A stretch of DNA of 64,000 bases from assembly GCA_948567375.1 (NCBI GenBank), contig OX419755.1, forward strand, positions 47,386,291-47,450,290, read 5' to 3'. A program made the translations under genes and the position numbers. The notes under the pieces were generated by a model. It ran no database searches. It was not told where the DNA came from and saw only the letters and a list, made by a program, of their open reading frames with translations. Below, piece after piece: positions 44,641 to 56,382 of the stretch. How positions within the stretch are numbered: position 1 is the stretch's first letter; the number at the start of each line of letters is the position of its first letter. This stretch comes from Lunularia cruciata (taxonomy: Eukaryota > Streptophyta > Marchantiopsida > Lunulariales > Lunulariaceae).

Positions 44641-46009
44641 TCTGGACAGGGGTCTGGTCTGACATGATTGATTTCTAAATACATAATTATGGTCTTTGAT
44701 TAAATATACTAAAGCATTGAATGAAAGAATATCCATTCTAGTAAGGTGTCAAAAGCCATTTGTATCTGATTCTAGAAATATTTAACTACAAATCAAAACT
44801 ATGACTACATTGGATCCTATCTTGCAAGTATTGTGCTTCTTCAACAAAGTTCCACCACCTTGTCAAAAATGCATGGCTCTTCCTCATTGTTGCTCCAATC
44901 ATTCCACTCACCCAACTCTCCCAAATTGGACTCCGTCTTTTGAATCAAGAAGATTCAAATATATTTTGCAATTTCTTTTCAAAGCAAGGTGCAATTGCAT
45001 TCTCATGCCATTGGGCTATGCATAGTGTGAGCCTTCTAGATGATCTCCTTTTTTCAATTTTCTAGAGAAAGGTGATGCATTTTTGGTTCACAAATAGTGT
45101 TGCATGCTACTAATCTCTCTATGTTATTTAAAGGAAAGGTGCTTTCCAGTGCTTGTCTACAAAGGAGGACAAAATAAAGGCTATTAATTTCTCAATAGAA
45201 TTGTCTATAGGGGGTTCTAATTACCCATCATATACAAAGGAAAGGTATACTAATCCACAGGCTTCAAGAGGAAATCAAAAATTAAAAATCAAGACAAGAG
45301 TGTGTGCTTTTTGTTGTGAGAAGAATTGAAGATGTGACCCAGTGATTCTATCTATAAGAACAACTACAACAACAACTATAGAAGAAAGCTTCTTGTCATG
45401 AAAGAAAACCAAGAGGATGTGATTATGTGATTTTTGATAAGAACTAGTATGTATTTCTATGGGATAAAGGTTATTTGCATGGGATGATTAGGATAAACAT
45501 TTCAAAATTCAAAATTCAAAATTCAGATGAAATTAAGTTTTATGGATACCCATAACATCACATCCCTTGTAAAATTTTTATGAGTCATGAAAAAAATGAC
45601 ATGGAAATATTTTGTGCTATGAGTTCTATTTGTAACTTTTTAACAATCAAAAATCTGTTTACTTGTAAAAATTGTACGGGTTGCCCATAAAAAAGTTTTA
45701 CAGATTCCTATGGAATCTCATAAACACTTAAACTAAACACCTAATATACCCTAAAGGAGAAAAAAGAGGGAGGAGTGTGCACAGACAAGTGCAAAGAGAA
45801 GAAAATGCACAAGTTGGGTGAGGAAAGGCAAAGTTTTATGCTAAAGAAGAAAGTACATTATCAACCAAAGTTGATATGTAATTTAAATAGAAAATTGGTA
45901 GCTCTTACTGAAAAGGTCCTCTAAGATGGGGTGGAAGTGTTCAGGATGCAAGATGAGCTTTAGGGTGTATGCTCTAGTGGATCTACTGGGGATTGGCTCT
46001 CTTTCTAGA
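44641..46009. other. Unassigned AT-rich DNA
   Basis: No gene recognised. Contains CCCATAA and TTTTACAG-type words (45540-45700) that resemble words near 39600-40160. These could mark the ends of the Harbinger element, but no terminal inverted repeat could be established. Confidence 0.35.
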
Positions 46010-46732
46010 TGTAATACCAATAGCTAGATATATGATCTAGAGGTGAATTTTGGTTTGGTAACATCAGGAAATATGTTATACATGATGGACTAAATAGATC
46101 AAATAGAGGTGTCAAAAAAGAGTAATTTTACTAATAGAGTAAAAACCACAAAAGACTTGAAAACCTTAGAATCAATAGCTAAACATTTGATCTAGATATG
46201 AAATTTGGTTTGGTAATATCTAGAAGGATGTTATACATGATGGACTAAACAGATTCAAAAGAGGTATCACCAAAAGGTTACTTCTACAAATAGGGAAGAA
46301 ATCAAAATATGCCTGAAATCTTTAGTCAATTTTGAAGGCCTAAAGGGATGAATTAGGCCTAAAAAAGCAGATTCTCCCTCCCAACAAAGCAAATGTTGGC
46401 CTTCTCCCCCCCTCCTCCTCCCTCCCTAAACTTTGTCTCATCAAGAGTTTTCCAATGGTACCTCACCCATGCCATTTGGAGATTCCTATAAGAAGATTCC
46501 TTATGGTCAAAGAGGGTTGACCAACCAGATAGGATCAAAACTTACATTTCACCCACACATGCAACCAATCTAAGTGCAAAGCTTGCTTATAGATCACCAA
46601 GGGTGCATCTTTCTTTAGAGGAGTCTCCTTTGCTATATAGTACAATCAAGGTGCTCCTTTGGGGAATTAGAGTTTGAGTATGAAACTTGTGTTTTCTCTT
46701 TTGTGTCTCTCTACTATCCTCTGAACATTACA
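46010..46732 (+). repeat. Element D 5' LTR
   Basis: 723 bp from TGTAATACCAATAGC to CTGAACATTACA. The TATA-like element reads TGCTATATAGTAC here, against TGCTATATAATAC in the 3' LTR. Confidence 0.9.
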
Positions 46733-46733
46733 A

Positions 46734-46745
46734 TGGTATACGAGT
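46734..46745 (+). promoter_or_regulatory. Element D primer binding site (decayed)
   Basis: TGGTATACGAG begins one base after the 5' LTR. It resembles the initiator-Met-tRNA site TGGTATCAGAG with a local rearrangement. Confidence 0.65.
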
Positions 46746-47064
46746 GAATGTTTCAATCCAAGAGAGTGGATCATCCCTCTTGGAAGAACACGAGCTATTG
46801 AGACTAAGTAATTTTGGGGAAAAACCGCAGAGCAATTGATAAGTTAGAAGTGTTTTAAAGAGAGGATGGGATGGAGGCTCCTAGAGGGCAATCTCTTGCA
46901 CTCCCTTTTTTGTTCTTGAATCCATTTCACATCAAGGTCATGTATATCCAACAAGAACAAGTGAGAGTATATCTTGTTTATCATTTTCGAGCAGAGTTCA
47001 TGGACATAGTGATGAATTCACCAAACTTGTTGATTCTACCTATAGTGATTTACAATAAAGTGTG

Positions 47065-47801
47065 TGTAATACTCCGAGTATAAGATAAGAGAGAGAAATA
47101 CAAATTACACACTCAACATTCTGTGCTCCAAAGGAGCACCTTCTCTTTATTATATAAACAAAGAGGATCTTCTCCAAGGAAGCTCCACCATAGGATTAGG
47201 CACACAGATAGGTGACATGTCAGCAAGCTCCACCCTTGGATTACTTACTTGGATGGGTGACATGTCTGGTCTAGATCCTATCTGGTTGGTCAAACAAGCT
47301 TTGACCGAAGGGAATCTTTTATAGAATCTTCCTATAGGAATCTAAAAATCACGTGAGTAAGGTACCATTGGAAAGGTCTCGATGAGACAAATCAAGGAGG
47401 AGGGAAGGACAGCCTATCCTCCATTGGGGGGGATTTTTGCACATTTTTGAGGCCTAATTCATCCGTTTAGGCCTCCGAAATTGCCTTCAAAGATTTCAGG
47501 CATATTTTGGTTCCTACTCTATTAGTAGAAGTCCCCTTTTGGTGATACCTCTTTCTGATCTGTTTAGTCCATCTTGTGTAACATCCTTCCAGATATTACC
47601 AAACCAATTCTCACCTTTAAATCATATGTCTAGCTAGTGATTCTAAGGTTCTCAAGTTTATTTTGGTTTCTGCCCTACCAGTAGAAGTACTCTTTTGGTG
47701 ATACTTCTATCTTATCTATTTTGACCATTATGTATAACATCATTCTAGATGTTACCAAACCAAATTTCACATCCAGATCATATGGCTAGCTCTTGGTATT
47801 A
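47065..47801 (-). repeat. Nested solo LTR (D/G family) in reverse orientation inside element D
   Basis: 737 bp. On the plus strand it starts TGTAATACTCCGAG and ends CTCTTGGTATTA. Flanked by perfect GTGTG duplications (47060-47064 and 47802-47806). The terminal two bases expected at the right edge are missing. Confidence 0.9.
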
Positions 47802-48039
47802 GTGTGAGATTTGACAATTAATAATTTGTTATGATGGATCTAAATGTCCCAAATCCTCTCCTTTTCAACACTCAAGTAGAAATTAGTTACATAGTTAGAC
47901 CAAAAGTGATGTTGAGGGATTTTGTAGTCAAGAGTTTTGGTGAGGAATATTATCAGCAAGTGATAGCTTCTAAAGTCCAAATGGTAGTCCCAATAGTTAG
48001 TGTGTCCTCTTGAGTGATCATATTAACTCTCTATTGAAG

Positions 48040-49085
48040 TAAGAAGTAGCAATTGAGCCTTTGCAAGAACCATGGATCCGTAGTTGCAAGAGCTGATGCA
48101 AAGAATGCAAGTGATGTTGAACAAGTTTCAAGGGATCAAGATGACCATTGAGGCATTACAAAATCAAGTGTAGACCTTCAAGAAAAATCAAGCAATGCAA
48201 GAAGAAGAACCATCTCAAAATGTAATACCTATGATTGAAGTACTTGGAGAGGTACCCATGCCAATGACTTCAAACCTGATCAACGATGAAGTCACATTGT
48301 TACTACAATTGAAGAAAACCTACAACATCAAGCCTTACAAGGGGCAGCGTTCTATGGGAGTAATGGAGAATTGGATCTCAAGAATGAATTGATACTTCTA
48401 ATTGTTCACAACAGAGATCATCGAGCATGTTGCATGTGTGTTTGTATGTGGGTACTTGAGCAACAAAGCCCTCACTTTGTACAATGCTTGGGAATAATCA
48501 ATGTTGGCAGAAAGGACAGAGATCACGTGGATAGTAATGCAAGAAGGACTATTGAAGAATTTCCAGTTTGTGGATTTTATACAAATGGCCCAAATCTGAC
48601 TATATAGATTGAAACAAAAGAATAGCATACAAGAATACATGGAGGTATTTCTTGATCTTCAAGTTGCAATAACCGACATGAGTCTAGTAGAGGCTCTAGA
48701 CAATTTCAAATAAGGATTGAAGGAGCAGATTCACCAAGAAGTCATGGTACAAAATCCTCATATTATATTTGAAGCCATTACTTGTGCTCAAAGAATAGCA
48801 AAAGCACTTGGAGGAGGTGAAGGAGTAGTTCTATCTCAATTTTATCAGGCTAAAATGCCACATGTCGGTAGACCAATACTTATGGAATTGGGCAACCTTT
48901 GGTTCCAAGACTGACGAGCACGACCGCTTCAAGGAGAGCAAAGACAAGTGGAAGAATGGAGAGATGGAGTCCCACAAGGAGAAGGAACCCAAGGAGAAAA
49001 ACATCATTGCTACAATTGTGGCTATATTGGGCACATATCCATCAATTGTCATGCTCATCTCCCTAGAGGCTCTCGGCCTCCATAT
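48040..49085 (+). pseudogene. Element D gag with zinc knuckle
   Basis: Broken frames read LKKTYNIKPYKGQRSMGVME and, later, VMVQNPHIIFEAITCAQRIA, in the style of a retroelement capsid. At 49008-49049 CYNCGYIGHISINC is a complete C-x2-C-x4-H-x4-C zinc knuckle, expected to bind element RNA. It is in a different frame from the preceding blocks. Stops are frequent. The leader between the primer site and gag is interrupted by the nested solo LTR. Confidence 0.75.
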
Positions 49086-49254
49086 AGGTGATATTTGAAC
49101 AACATGGAACAATGTACCAAAGAGGAGGATGCAAAAATCACCTCCAAAAACAAATATCACTAGTAAATGTACCTCATAGCCTTATTGGCTCTATAGGGAA
49201 GTATAAAAGTGAGAAGAGGAAGAAGGCAAATGTGCAAAGATCCAAAAAGGCAAA

Positions 49255-49620
49255 CTCACAATTGATTGTCGTGAATGGAGTCCTAAAAGGTAATCAAGTG
49301 AGAGTATTGATAGATCTTGGGGCAATGGAGAATTTCTTGTCTCGCTCTGTTTCAATAAGATAGAGATGGACCTAGAGAAGGATGAGAGCAAAGAAGTAGA
49401 GTTACCTAATGGGCAAAAAAAGAAGATTGAGGCATTACCTAGAAGTGTAGCACTCTCTGTAGGAGAATATAAAGAAGCAATTGAGTGGCGAGTGATACAA
49501 TTAACTTGTTATGATGCAATCTTAGGCATGCTATGGAGGAGTATTACAACTCTATGGTAGATTGGAGAAGGAAAGAAGTGAGCACCCACCAATGGATGAT
49601 TACTAGGGTAAAGAAAAATT
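49255..49620 (+). pseudogene. Element D protease
   Basis: Reads LIVVNGVLKGNQVRVLIDLG and, in the next frame, KDESKEVELPNGQKKKIEAL and VIQLTCYDAILGMLW. The catalytic triplet position shows Asp-Leu-Gly instead of Asp-Ser/Thr-Gly, and a frameshift follows. The copy in G has Asp-Pro-Arg at the same place. Confidence 0.7.
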
Positions 49621-49739
49621 ACATAGGCAAGAAAAACGTCTTTATATTGTAGGGACAACAACTATTTGTAAGACAGATAGATGTTTCATGGGTCTAATAA
49701 GAGAAGTCTAGAGCACACTACTCAATGGACAGATTCTTG

Positions 49740-51050
49740 AGAAATTGAACAATGTGGTAAATGAGTTTCAAGATGTCTTTCCATATGATCTACCCTCAAG
49801 ATTACTACCAAAAAGGAGAGTTGATCATAAAATTGAGATGCTTCCAAGGAAGACACCTCCTTGTAAGGCCCCATATTGTCTATCACCTCATGAGTTGGAG
49901 GAGTGTAAGGCTAACAGGTGAGGATATGCTACAAAAAGGGTTTATCCAACCCATCATATCACCATATAGGGATCCTATCTTGTTTGTGAAGAAGAAGGAT
50001 GGTACAATATGCATTGATTATTGAGGCCTCAATCAGCAAAAACTGAAGAACAAATACCCCTTACTCCGCATAGACGACCTATTTGATCAACTCAATGGAG
50101 CAAAACACTTTATCAAACTGGACCTATAGAGCGGTAACAATCAAATCCGGATTGTAGAGGAAGATGTATACAAAACCGCCTTTCAAACAAAGTATAGCCA
50201 CTTCAAGTACCTCATGATGTCATTTGGCCACACCAATGCACCTACCACTTTCATGGGTCTAATGAATGACATATTTCATCCATATTTGGATAAGTCTGTT
50301 ATCATCTTCCTAGATGAAATTTTAGTATATGGTAGGACAATGATGGAACACAAATAGCACCTACAAGAGGTCCTTCATATTCTAAGATAGAATCAGTTCT
50401 ATGCCAAAATCTCAAAGTGTGAGTTTGGCAAGTTGGAAGTAGACTACTTACTCTATGCCACTAGAGTAAGTGCAGAGGGTATCCAAGTATTAACAGATAA
50501 AGTAGAGGTCATTCAAAAATTGAGTGCTCTAAAAGATCAAATTCAACTCAAGAGCTTCTTGGGATTGACGAGGTCTATCATCAATTTGTCAAGGACTTCT
50601 CCAAGGTTGCATAGTCTTTAATGGCACTATTTGGCAAGGAGAAGAAGTGGACATGGGGACCGCATAAGAGTTGTCCTTTTAAGAATTGAAAGATGCCTTG
50701 TTACATGTACAAATCTTGAAATATTTTGACCCAAAATATCCAATCAAGTTGGCTATAGATGCATCAAGCATAGTAATAGGAGCAATCTTACAATAAGAGT
50801 GGCATGACGGATGGCATCCAATTGCATATTTCTCTTGAAATTTGTTATTGGAAAAATGCAACTATTATACCACAGAACAAGAAGAGTTTGACATTGTTCT
50901 TGCAACCAAGCATTGGAAGCACTATCTTAGCAAGAAGTCATTTGTAGTGGAGACAAACCACAAACCTCAAGTCTACCTCAAGACACAAAAAGATCTATCT
51001 CCTTGCCAGATCCCATGGGCAGAGTGGCAACAATGATTCAACATGACAAT
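49740..51050 (+). pseudogene. Element D reverse transcriptase and RNase H
   Basis: RT finger region: EDMLQKGFIQPIISPYRDPI and KKKDGTICIDY, then TGA at 50022-50024 where the family has Arg. The palm follows with [12 protein letters not shown], then a TAG, and the active-site stretch at about 50300-50325 (Phe-Leu-Asp-Glu, so the second Asp of the box is Glu). The connection region has SALKDQIQLKSFLGL, and RNase H has LAIDASSIVIGAI, EEFDIVLATKHWKHYLSKKS and VETNHKP, with stops between the blocks. Confidence 0.8.
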
Positions 51051-51129
51051 CCCCTCCGTGGAAAGTAAGAAGTAACTTGCAAATGCATTCACCCAAATGC
51101 AGATGGCAAACAATTTGGTGGTAGAGGTC

Positions 51130-52080
51130 AAGATGAACCTTGAATTTTGGCCAAAGATTATGGTTGTTACAAAAACTGATCCATAGATTGTAAGAGCTCA
51201 ATCATCCAAAGGTGTCACCAGCACCCAAGGACTCACCTTTTGTGATGGTAGATTATGGATCCCAAATACCACAAAACTACACACCACCATCTTGGCAGAA
51301 TATCATGATTCCGCCATTGCAGGTCATGTTGGAGTGGACAAGACCTTGGATGCAGTCCAGCACCATTACTATTGGCTCAAGATGAGCAACAATATGATGA
51401 AATATGTTTGGAGCTACCTACTCTATCAGCAGAACAAAGCTTCTAATCAAGCTCTTGTAGGACTACTTCAACCTCTCCCTACTCCTACACAATGTTAGGA
51501 ATAGGTGAATATGGATCTGGTCTATGAATTGCCCAAGACCACCTCAGGATTCAACTCCATCATAGTCTTTGTTAACCAACTCAAAAATTGATTCATATAT
51601 GGCCTACCACCAAGGAAGTGATTGCTCCACAATTAGCTCAATTGTACTTAGATGCAGTCTTTTCTCACATGGCTTGTCTCAAGTGCTCATCACCAACAAA
51701 GGCACTCAATTCACTAGTTTTTTTTGGCAAACACTCTTTGGTATCTTCAAAACCAAGTTGGTCATGGCCATGGCTTACCACCCACAGACCGATGGACAAA
51801 CTAAGCGGGCTAATTGCACTATTGCAGACATGTTACGCAACTTCATCTTAGATGAGCAAGAGAAGTGGGACACTTACTTCCATTGGTAGAGTTTTCTTAC
51901 AACAATTCAGTGAATGCATCCATTTGAGTCACTCCATTCTTCCTCCTGTATGGCAAGCACCTCCTCATACCTTTGAGTTTGATGAAGATCCATCTAGTGG
52001 CTACCAAGGTTCATGCAATCAACATCTTTGTTTCTAGAATCCAACAAGGTGTGGAGAGCACCAAGCACAGGTTACGGATT
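51130..52080 (+). pseudogene. Element D integrase
   Basis: N-terminal zinc module: AEYHDSAIAGHVGVDKTLD with both His kept, but the Cys pair has become Tyr and Ser/Tyr (WSYLLYQQNK, where G has NCLLCQQNK). The core has QLAQLYLDAVFSH, then VLITNKGTQFTS with Asn at the second catalytic Asp position, and HPQTDGQTKRANCT with Lys at the catalytic Glu position. All point to loss of zinc binding and catalysis. The C-terminal part (KVHAINIFVSRIQQGVESTK, 51973-52080) leads to the chromodomain region. Confidence 0.8.
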
Positions 52081-52379
52081 GCCCAAAATCAAAAAAAGCA
52101 ATATTTCAATGCACATTGTAGGCACATGGAGTTCAATTTTGGGGATCAAGTGTGGTTTTCAACAATCAACCTCACATTAATTAGCCCTTGTAAGCTCAAA
52201 CCCCATTTTATTGGGCCTTTTTCCATTCTTCATCAAGTTTGCAATATGGCCTATCACCTCAAGCTACCACCACACATGAAGATCCATCCAATGTTCCATG
52301 TTTCCTAACTACATAGATATGCCCCCCTCCAATCAGACCACTATCATTCCACACAAGACATTTGACCTTGTCCGACACT

Positions 52380-52585
52380 CATTGATGGCATGAAGGAATA
52401 TGAAGTGGAACATATTCTCCAAAAATTTATTTGTGGTACTCACTATCCATGGGTTGACTATCTTGTATAGTAGAAAGGTTACCCACTATATGAGAGGACT
52501 TGGGAGCCAAGTGCAAACTTGATACATGCACCTGTATTGGTGCAATCTTTTGAGCAACAACTTTGCAACAAGGATGTTGTGCCTT
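52380..52585 (+). pseudogene. Element D chromodomain
   Basis: Reads MKEYEVEHILQKFICGTHYP, then two adjacent stops, then KGYPLYERTWEPSANLIHA and QSFEQQL. These are the chromodomain landmarks (EYEVE.IL, WKGY, TWEP). The stops fall at the position of the conserved aromatic Trp before KGY. Confidence 0.85.
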
Positions 52586-52600
52586 AAAAGGAGGGAGATT
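52584..52600 (+). promoter_or_regulatory. Element D polypurine tract
   Basis: AAAAGGAGGGAGATT immediately before the TG of the 3' LTR. Plus-strand DNA primer site. Confidence 0.85.
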
Positions 52601-53330
52601 TGTAATACCAATAGTTAAACATACAATCTAGAGGTGAAATTTGGTTTGGTAATATATGGAAGGATGTTATACATGATGGAATAAATAGATCAGATAGAGA
52701 TATCACCAAAAGAGTACTTCTATTAATAGTGTAGAAACTAAAACAAACTTGAAACCTTAGAACCAATAGTTAAACATATGATATAGAGGTGAAATTTAGT
52801 TTGGTAATATCTAAAAAGATGTTATACATGATGGACTAAATAGATCAGAAAGAGGTATCACAAAAAATGTACTTCTACTAATAGGGCAAAAATCAAAATA
52901 TGCCTAAAATCTTTAGTCAATTTTGAAGGCCTAAAAGAATGAATTAGGCCTCAAAAATGTGCAGACCTCCCCCCCCCCCCCAAAAGGAAGGCTGGCCTTC
53001 CCTCCCCCAACTTTGTCTAGTTGAGAGCTTTCCAACGGTACCTCACCCATGCCATTTGGAGATTCCTACAAGAAGATTCTCTAAAGATTTCCTTTGGTCA
53101 AAGAAGGTTGACCAACCAAATAGGATCAGAACCAACATGTCACCCACACATGCAACGCAAGCTTGCTTATAGGTCACAGATCCATGTATATGATCCAAAG
53201 GTAGAGCTTCCTTTGGAGGAGTCCTCTTTGCTATATAATACAATCAAGGTGCTCCTTTGGTGCATCAGAGTTTGAGTGTGAAATGTGTGTGTTCTCTTTT
53301 GTGTCTCTTTACTATCCTTGGAATATTACA
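52601..53330 (+). repeat. Element D 3' LTR
   Basis: 730 bp, TGTAATACCAATAG to TTGGAATATTACA, with a C13 run near 52968-52982 and the TATA-like TGCTATATAATAC near 53228-53240. It contains an internal near-duplication: two GGTGAAATTT..GTTTGGTAATAT modules about 160 bp apart. Confidence 0.9.
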
Positions 53331-55531
53331 TTAGAATATGAGGTGAATGTGATAGTCAAAACTACTATAGATCCTCTTCTTTACAAACCTTTAGGTGTTA
53401 TTTTTGAAGAAGACTATTATTGACATGATGGTAACATGCACAAAAATCTCTAGTGCAAAGATTAAAAAGGCATAAGACGCTACCCATAGCATATAATTTG
53501 CACTCTTTATTGCTCTATCTTGTAAGATTTACTCATGCCAAAGAGTCTATTGCCAATCAACACATTGAGTAATATGTGTATTAGATAGTGAAAGTCACTA
53601 TGTTTTCTTTCTCTTCTAAGAGTACAACAAGCAAGTCCAACCACCACCTAGTTTGTAAGTGGAACATGTATATTGTAAGATTATGGTGTTCTTTCAATCC
53701 AAGGTATCACACAAAATATATACATCTTACATATCATATAAGATCTACAAAACAAAAAGTGTTACTAGACCTAAAAGTGTTAGATGTGTACACAAAAATA
53801 GAATATCCAACAAAAAATTGAGTGTCATATTAAATTCCTCATACAAGAATGGAAGTTCCACCATCCATTAGAAAGAATCCTAACATTATCAAGAATAAAT
53901 GCCCTAATGGGTATATTGATAAGTACCTTAGCATATACGCTCACTAAGGTATGTTTGAATCTTCCTAAAGTATAGTCCATGAAATATTAAGAGTGCCATG
54001 TAAGTAGTAAGTAGTAAGTAGGTAAGAATGCATATATTAACTAAGATCTACTTGACTCTTCCTAGAGTCTAAGGACAAGAAATCATGAACATAGAGAGGG
54101 CAATGCAAGCAAAGACAAGCAATAAAACACTAGTTAATCAAAGATAACTAAAAGTTACACATCCTTGAATATACTATTATACTAGATGCAAAAGGAAGTG
54201 AGTGACTATGTTATAAGAACCTATTTACTAACAAAGTGCTTATTAAGATATACATTTTTAGAAAAGATAAGAATATTATAGCCTCCTTTTCTATGAGACC
54301 AAAGATTTCTAAGACTATAGGAAGAACCATCTATAATCTATATTACTCATTTAAGGACTATAGAAGCATACATTAGCCTAGAAAATTTGAGGAAAGTATA
54401 GAAATAGTACTATCAAGTATACATAAATGTGTTAATAGTACTCCTATGCAAGTAGGTATATGCCAAAAAAACTATAAGCACATAATTTTTACCAAAATAG
54501 AAGAATTTATATATATATATATTCCTTAGATAGCACATAATTGTTATCAAAACAGAAGAAGCTTCATATATTTTCCTTAGATGAAGGAGTGAATGAGCAT
54601 GAACTTTGGCTTTAACCAAGGTTTTAGAGATGAAAGAGCTACATAAATAATCTACCCTAGAGAGTAACCCAAAACCTCAAACCTTCTATTAGAAACACTT
54701 GTGGAAAATCTAAGGTAATGAAGACTGCTAGGTGGACTTTAAGCAAGATCTCTAGGCTAAGTGTTAAGGAATAAAAATTTCTAATTTGATCTTCCAAAGA
54801 GCCTATCATATGTGTTTTATCTAAAAGCAAAGAGAAGAGACGTGACATGAAAGTAATTACTACCTCTCTCAAAGCAAGAAAGTGAGTCTTGACAAATAAG
54901 ATCCCATATAAAGGATCTCCTTATCAAGTATCTTGGTAGATATAAATCATATAAAATCCTTATGTTAGTAAGATGGCTATACAAGAGATGAGTCATACCA
55001 TACAAATACATTTAGATGGTATTAAGGATGAGATGATCCTTATTAAAAAAAGAACACAAAACAAGGTGGAATAAAAGATGATACTGAATTCACTTGAGAT
55101 ATCTACTTAGAAAGCTACCTAATTAAGATGGAGTTCTAAGAGAGGGTCTATTTTGATTAATAATTTTCTTAGAAATTGTAATCTTGCTAAAAAAGACTAT
55201 TAGATCCGTAATAAGTTGTATTGGAGATTATACATAAGAGAAAAATCTTTAATATAAATAGTATAAATCCTAGAGTTTGCCTTTGAGAGAGCAAGAAGAC
55301 ATGAGGCACTAAGAAAGCATGAAGCTTTGGGATACATAAGCCTAGTAGCAATGGGTTGACCAAAAGTAAACTAAAAGAAAAACTTGAACCTAGAAGCTAG
55401 AAGACTAGTAAGATCCCAAAAGGAAACATCTCTCTTATAATTATACTAGATTACAATAGTATGGGAAGCATTGAGCTTAGTAAGTGGCATAAGGATATAT
55501 GGATCTTGACGTATATCTATAGTCTAGATAA
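53331..55531. other. AT-rich DNA, no gene seen
   Basis: Only short open stretches without domain signal. Contains an AT microsatellite near 54509-54520 and repeated GTAAGTAGTAAGTAGTAAGTAG near 54003-54024. Likely old transposon sequence. Confidence 0.45.
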
Positions 55532-55897
55532 TGTAATTGACCAAGGATAGAAAGAGGAGAATGGAAAATCAAATTGAAAATTCTCACTTGAAGGAAACTC
55601 TAAATGTTTGGTTTAAGCTTGGGCTTTGGTATTTATAGGTAAACTAATTACAAGTCTCCCTAGGAAGCTTCCAAAGAAGTTTCTTTCTGAATTTTCCTTT
55701 CTTAGAATACAAGCTAAGCTAGCTATTTACTTGGTGTACAAGCTACTCAATCCTTTGGAGGTTTCTAAAAGCTTCTCACCAAGATGCTTCTTGGATGCTT
55801 CTTAGATGCTTCTATAACATTTACAGAATTCCTAGATGTATGTTAGTTTTACTTAATTTTAGCTAAACTTAGTTTTTGCTAACTCAAGATTATTACA
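55532..55897 (-). repeat. Element F 3' LTR
   Basis: 366 bp. On the plus strand it runs TGTAATTGACCAAGG to CAAGATTATTACA, with the family TATA (GGTATTTATAGG near 55629-55640) and AAGCTT/CTTCTAGA-type modules. On the minus strand CAATGGAAGAATA precedes the TG, a weakened polypurine tract. Confidence 0.8.
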
Positions 55898-56382
55898 TAT
55901 TCTTCCATTGCTAGTTGATGACATCCTCATAACCATGGAATCTTTACAATCTTATATGGTTGCTTAAGCATTTTAGAGATGAGAAAGAGGCTCCCATCTG
56001 GCATCATGGATGGGATACACTTATATTAGATTTGTTGTTGGTGATCATGTTGGATATCACTTTGTGCAAGAATATAGTAAACTTTGTATTTTTCATGGTC
56101 ATCAATAAAGATTGGAGGAGGTTGTATACAAGTAAGAAAAGAGAATAGATTAGAGACAAAAGGATTTAACTTTGATAAATGGAAGATATGGTGGATCTTC
56201 ATGTGACTAGGAATTGCAAGTTTATAAGTAACAAGAGAAATGATCTAAATAATATAAAATAGACCTATCCAATTTGGAGCAAGTTTTTGAACTTGGGTAT
56301 CAAGAGTGAGAGGAAGGTAATATGAGTAGAGTAAAACATGATCTTTTCAGCTACTTGAAAAGTGATATCATGGCAATGTATA

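Larger units (their letters stand above)
46010..53330 (+). mobile_element. Element D: full-length Ty3/gypsy chromovirus, inactive, with a nested solo LTR
   Basis: 7321 bp. Order: 5' LTR (46010-46732), primer site, leader interrupted by a reversed solo LTR (47065-47801), gag with zinc knuckle, protease, RT, RNase H, integrase, chromodomain, polypurine tract, 3' LTR (52601-53330). Flanks CTAGA (46005-46009) and TTAGA (53331-53335) are a target duplication with one change. Numerous stops, including Arg or Gln codons turned to TGA or TAG, make it dead. Element G is a second copy of the family in the opposite orientation. Confidence 0.9.
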
